A stretch of 13,601 bases of DNA, taken from contig JAMCXP010000028.1 of assembly GCA_023474775.1 (NCBI GenBank), positions 1 to 13,601 on the forward strand, in the 5' to 3' direction. Positions within the stretch are counted from its first letter, which is position 1. Every line of letters starts with the position of its first letter. The stretch comes from Candidatus Martarchaeota archaeon. GTDB taxonomy: Archaea; Micrarchaeota; Micrarchaeia; Norongarragalinales; UBA8480. A model generated the notes under the pieces. That model saw nothing but the letters and a program-made list of their open reading frames with translations, had not been told where the DNA came from and did not search any database. Made by a program: the position numbers and the translations under genes. Positions 13,490-13,601 of this stretch are shown here, piece by piece.

Positions 13490-13601
13490 ATGAAATTTGA
13501 TGTTACAAATTTATCGTACAATGAAATAGTAGTGTTATTCGAAAAATTCCCATTATCGTGCAATTTTGCTAAAATAGGGAAAAACGTTTTGATATGCTTT
13601 C
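13490..13601 (+). CDS. N-terminal fragment of an unknown protein, cut by the window edge
   Basis: An ATG at 13490 is preceded by AGGTGAT (13476-13482), one of the best Shine-Dalgarno matches here, with a 7-nt spacer, and by a well-placed TATA element. The frame stays open to the edge for 37 codons: MKFDVTNLSYNEIVVLFEKF, then PLSCNFAKIGKNVLICF. There is no signal peptide or membrane helix in this part. I cannot name a family from so little. It is divergently oriented to the surface-gene cluster. Confidence 0.6.
   Translation, partial: MKFDVTNLSYNEIVVLFEKFPLSCNFAKIGKNVLICF

Overview
The window reads as AT-rich archaeal DNA, most likely from a small-genome (DPANN-type) lineage, although no marker here fixes the phylum. 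The evidence is TATA-type promoters with A/G-rich BRE-like flanks about 25-30 nt before several starts, apparently leaderless genes, GGTGAT/GTGAT Shine-Dalgarno sites, an archaeal-looking histidyl-tRNA synthetase, a divergent GPN-loop-GTPase-like protein, and large Asn/Ser/Thr-rich surface proteins full of N-glycosylation sequons.

Left part (1-3048, mostly + strand): the decayed tail of a probable GNAT acetyltransferase (in-frame TAG plus a one-base frameshift); a small membrane-anchored exported protein; a Yip1-like membrane protein; a glycerophosphodiester phosphodiesterase; and, overlapping it by ATGA, a thioredoxin-reductase-like flavoprotein. That last frame is cut by one in-frame TGA, after which the missing C-terminal FAD-binding motif continues in the same frame. 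A HAD phosphatase on the - strand converges on it.

Middle (3637-5833): an intergenic region with a strong TATA box and a GC-rich island of about 90 nt that may be a small RNA, then tRNA-His(GUG) only 15 nt upstream of hisS, so the tRNA and its own synthetase are probably co-transcribed. The tRNA seems to lack the usual G-1:C73 identity pair. A small three-helix membrane protein follows.

Right part (5834-13182, - strand): a cell-surface gene block. A secreted protein of about 1,650 residues (Cys-rich N-terminal part, tandem Ig-like modules, three CarboxypepD_reg-like modules) overlaps or abuts a 569-residue surface protein with a signal peptide, three related modules, a four-Cys knot, a juxtamembrane domain and a C-terminal membrane anchor. 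A divergent GPN-like P-loop NTPase follows. The giant protein has no anchor of its own, so the simplest reading is that the smaller protein ties it to the membrane. Its last ~1,400 residues contain almost no Lys or Arg. A further + strand gene starts at the right edge and runs out of the window.
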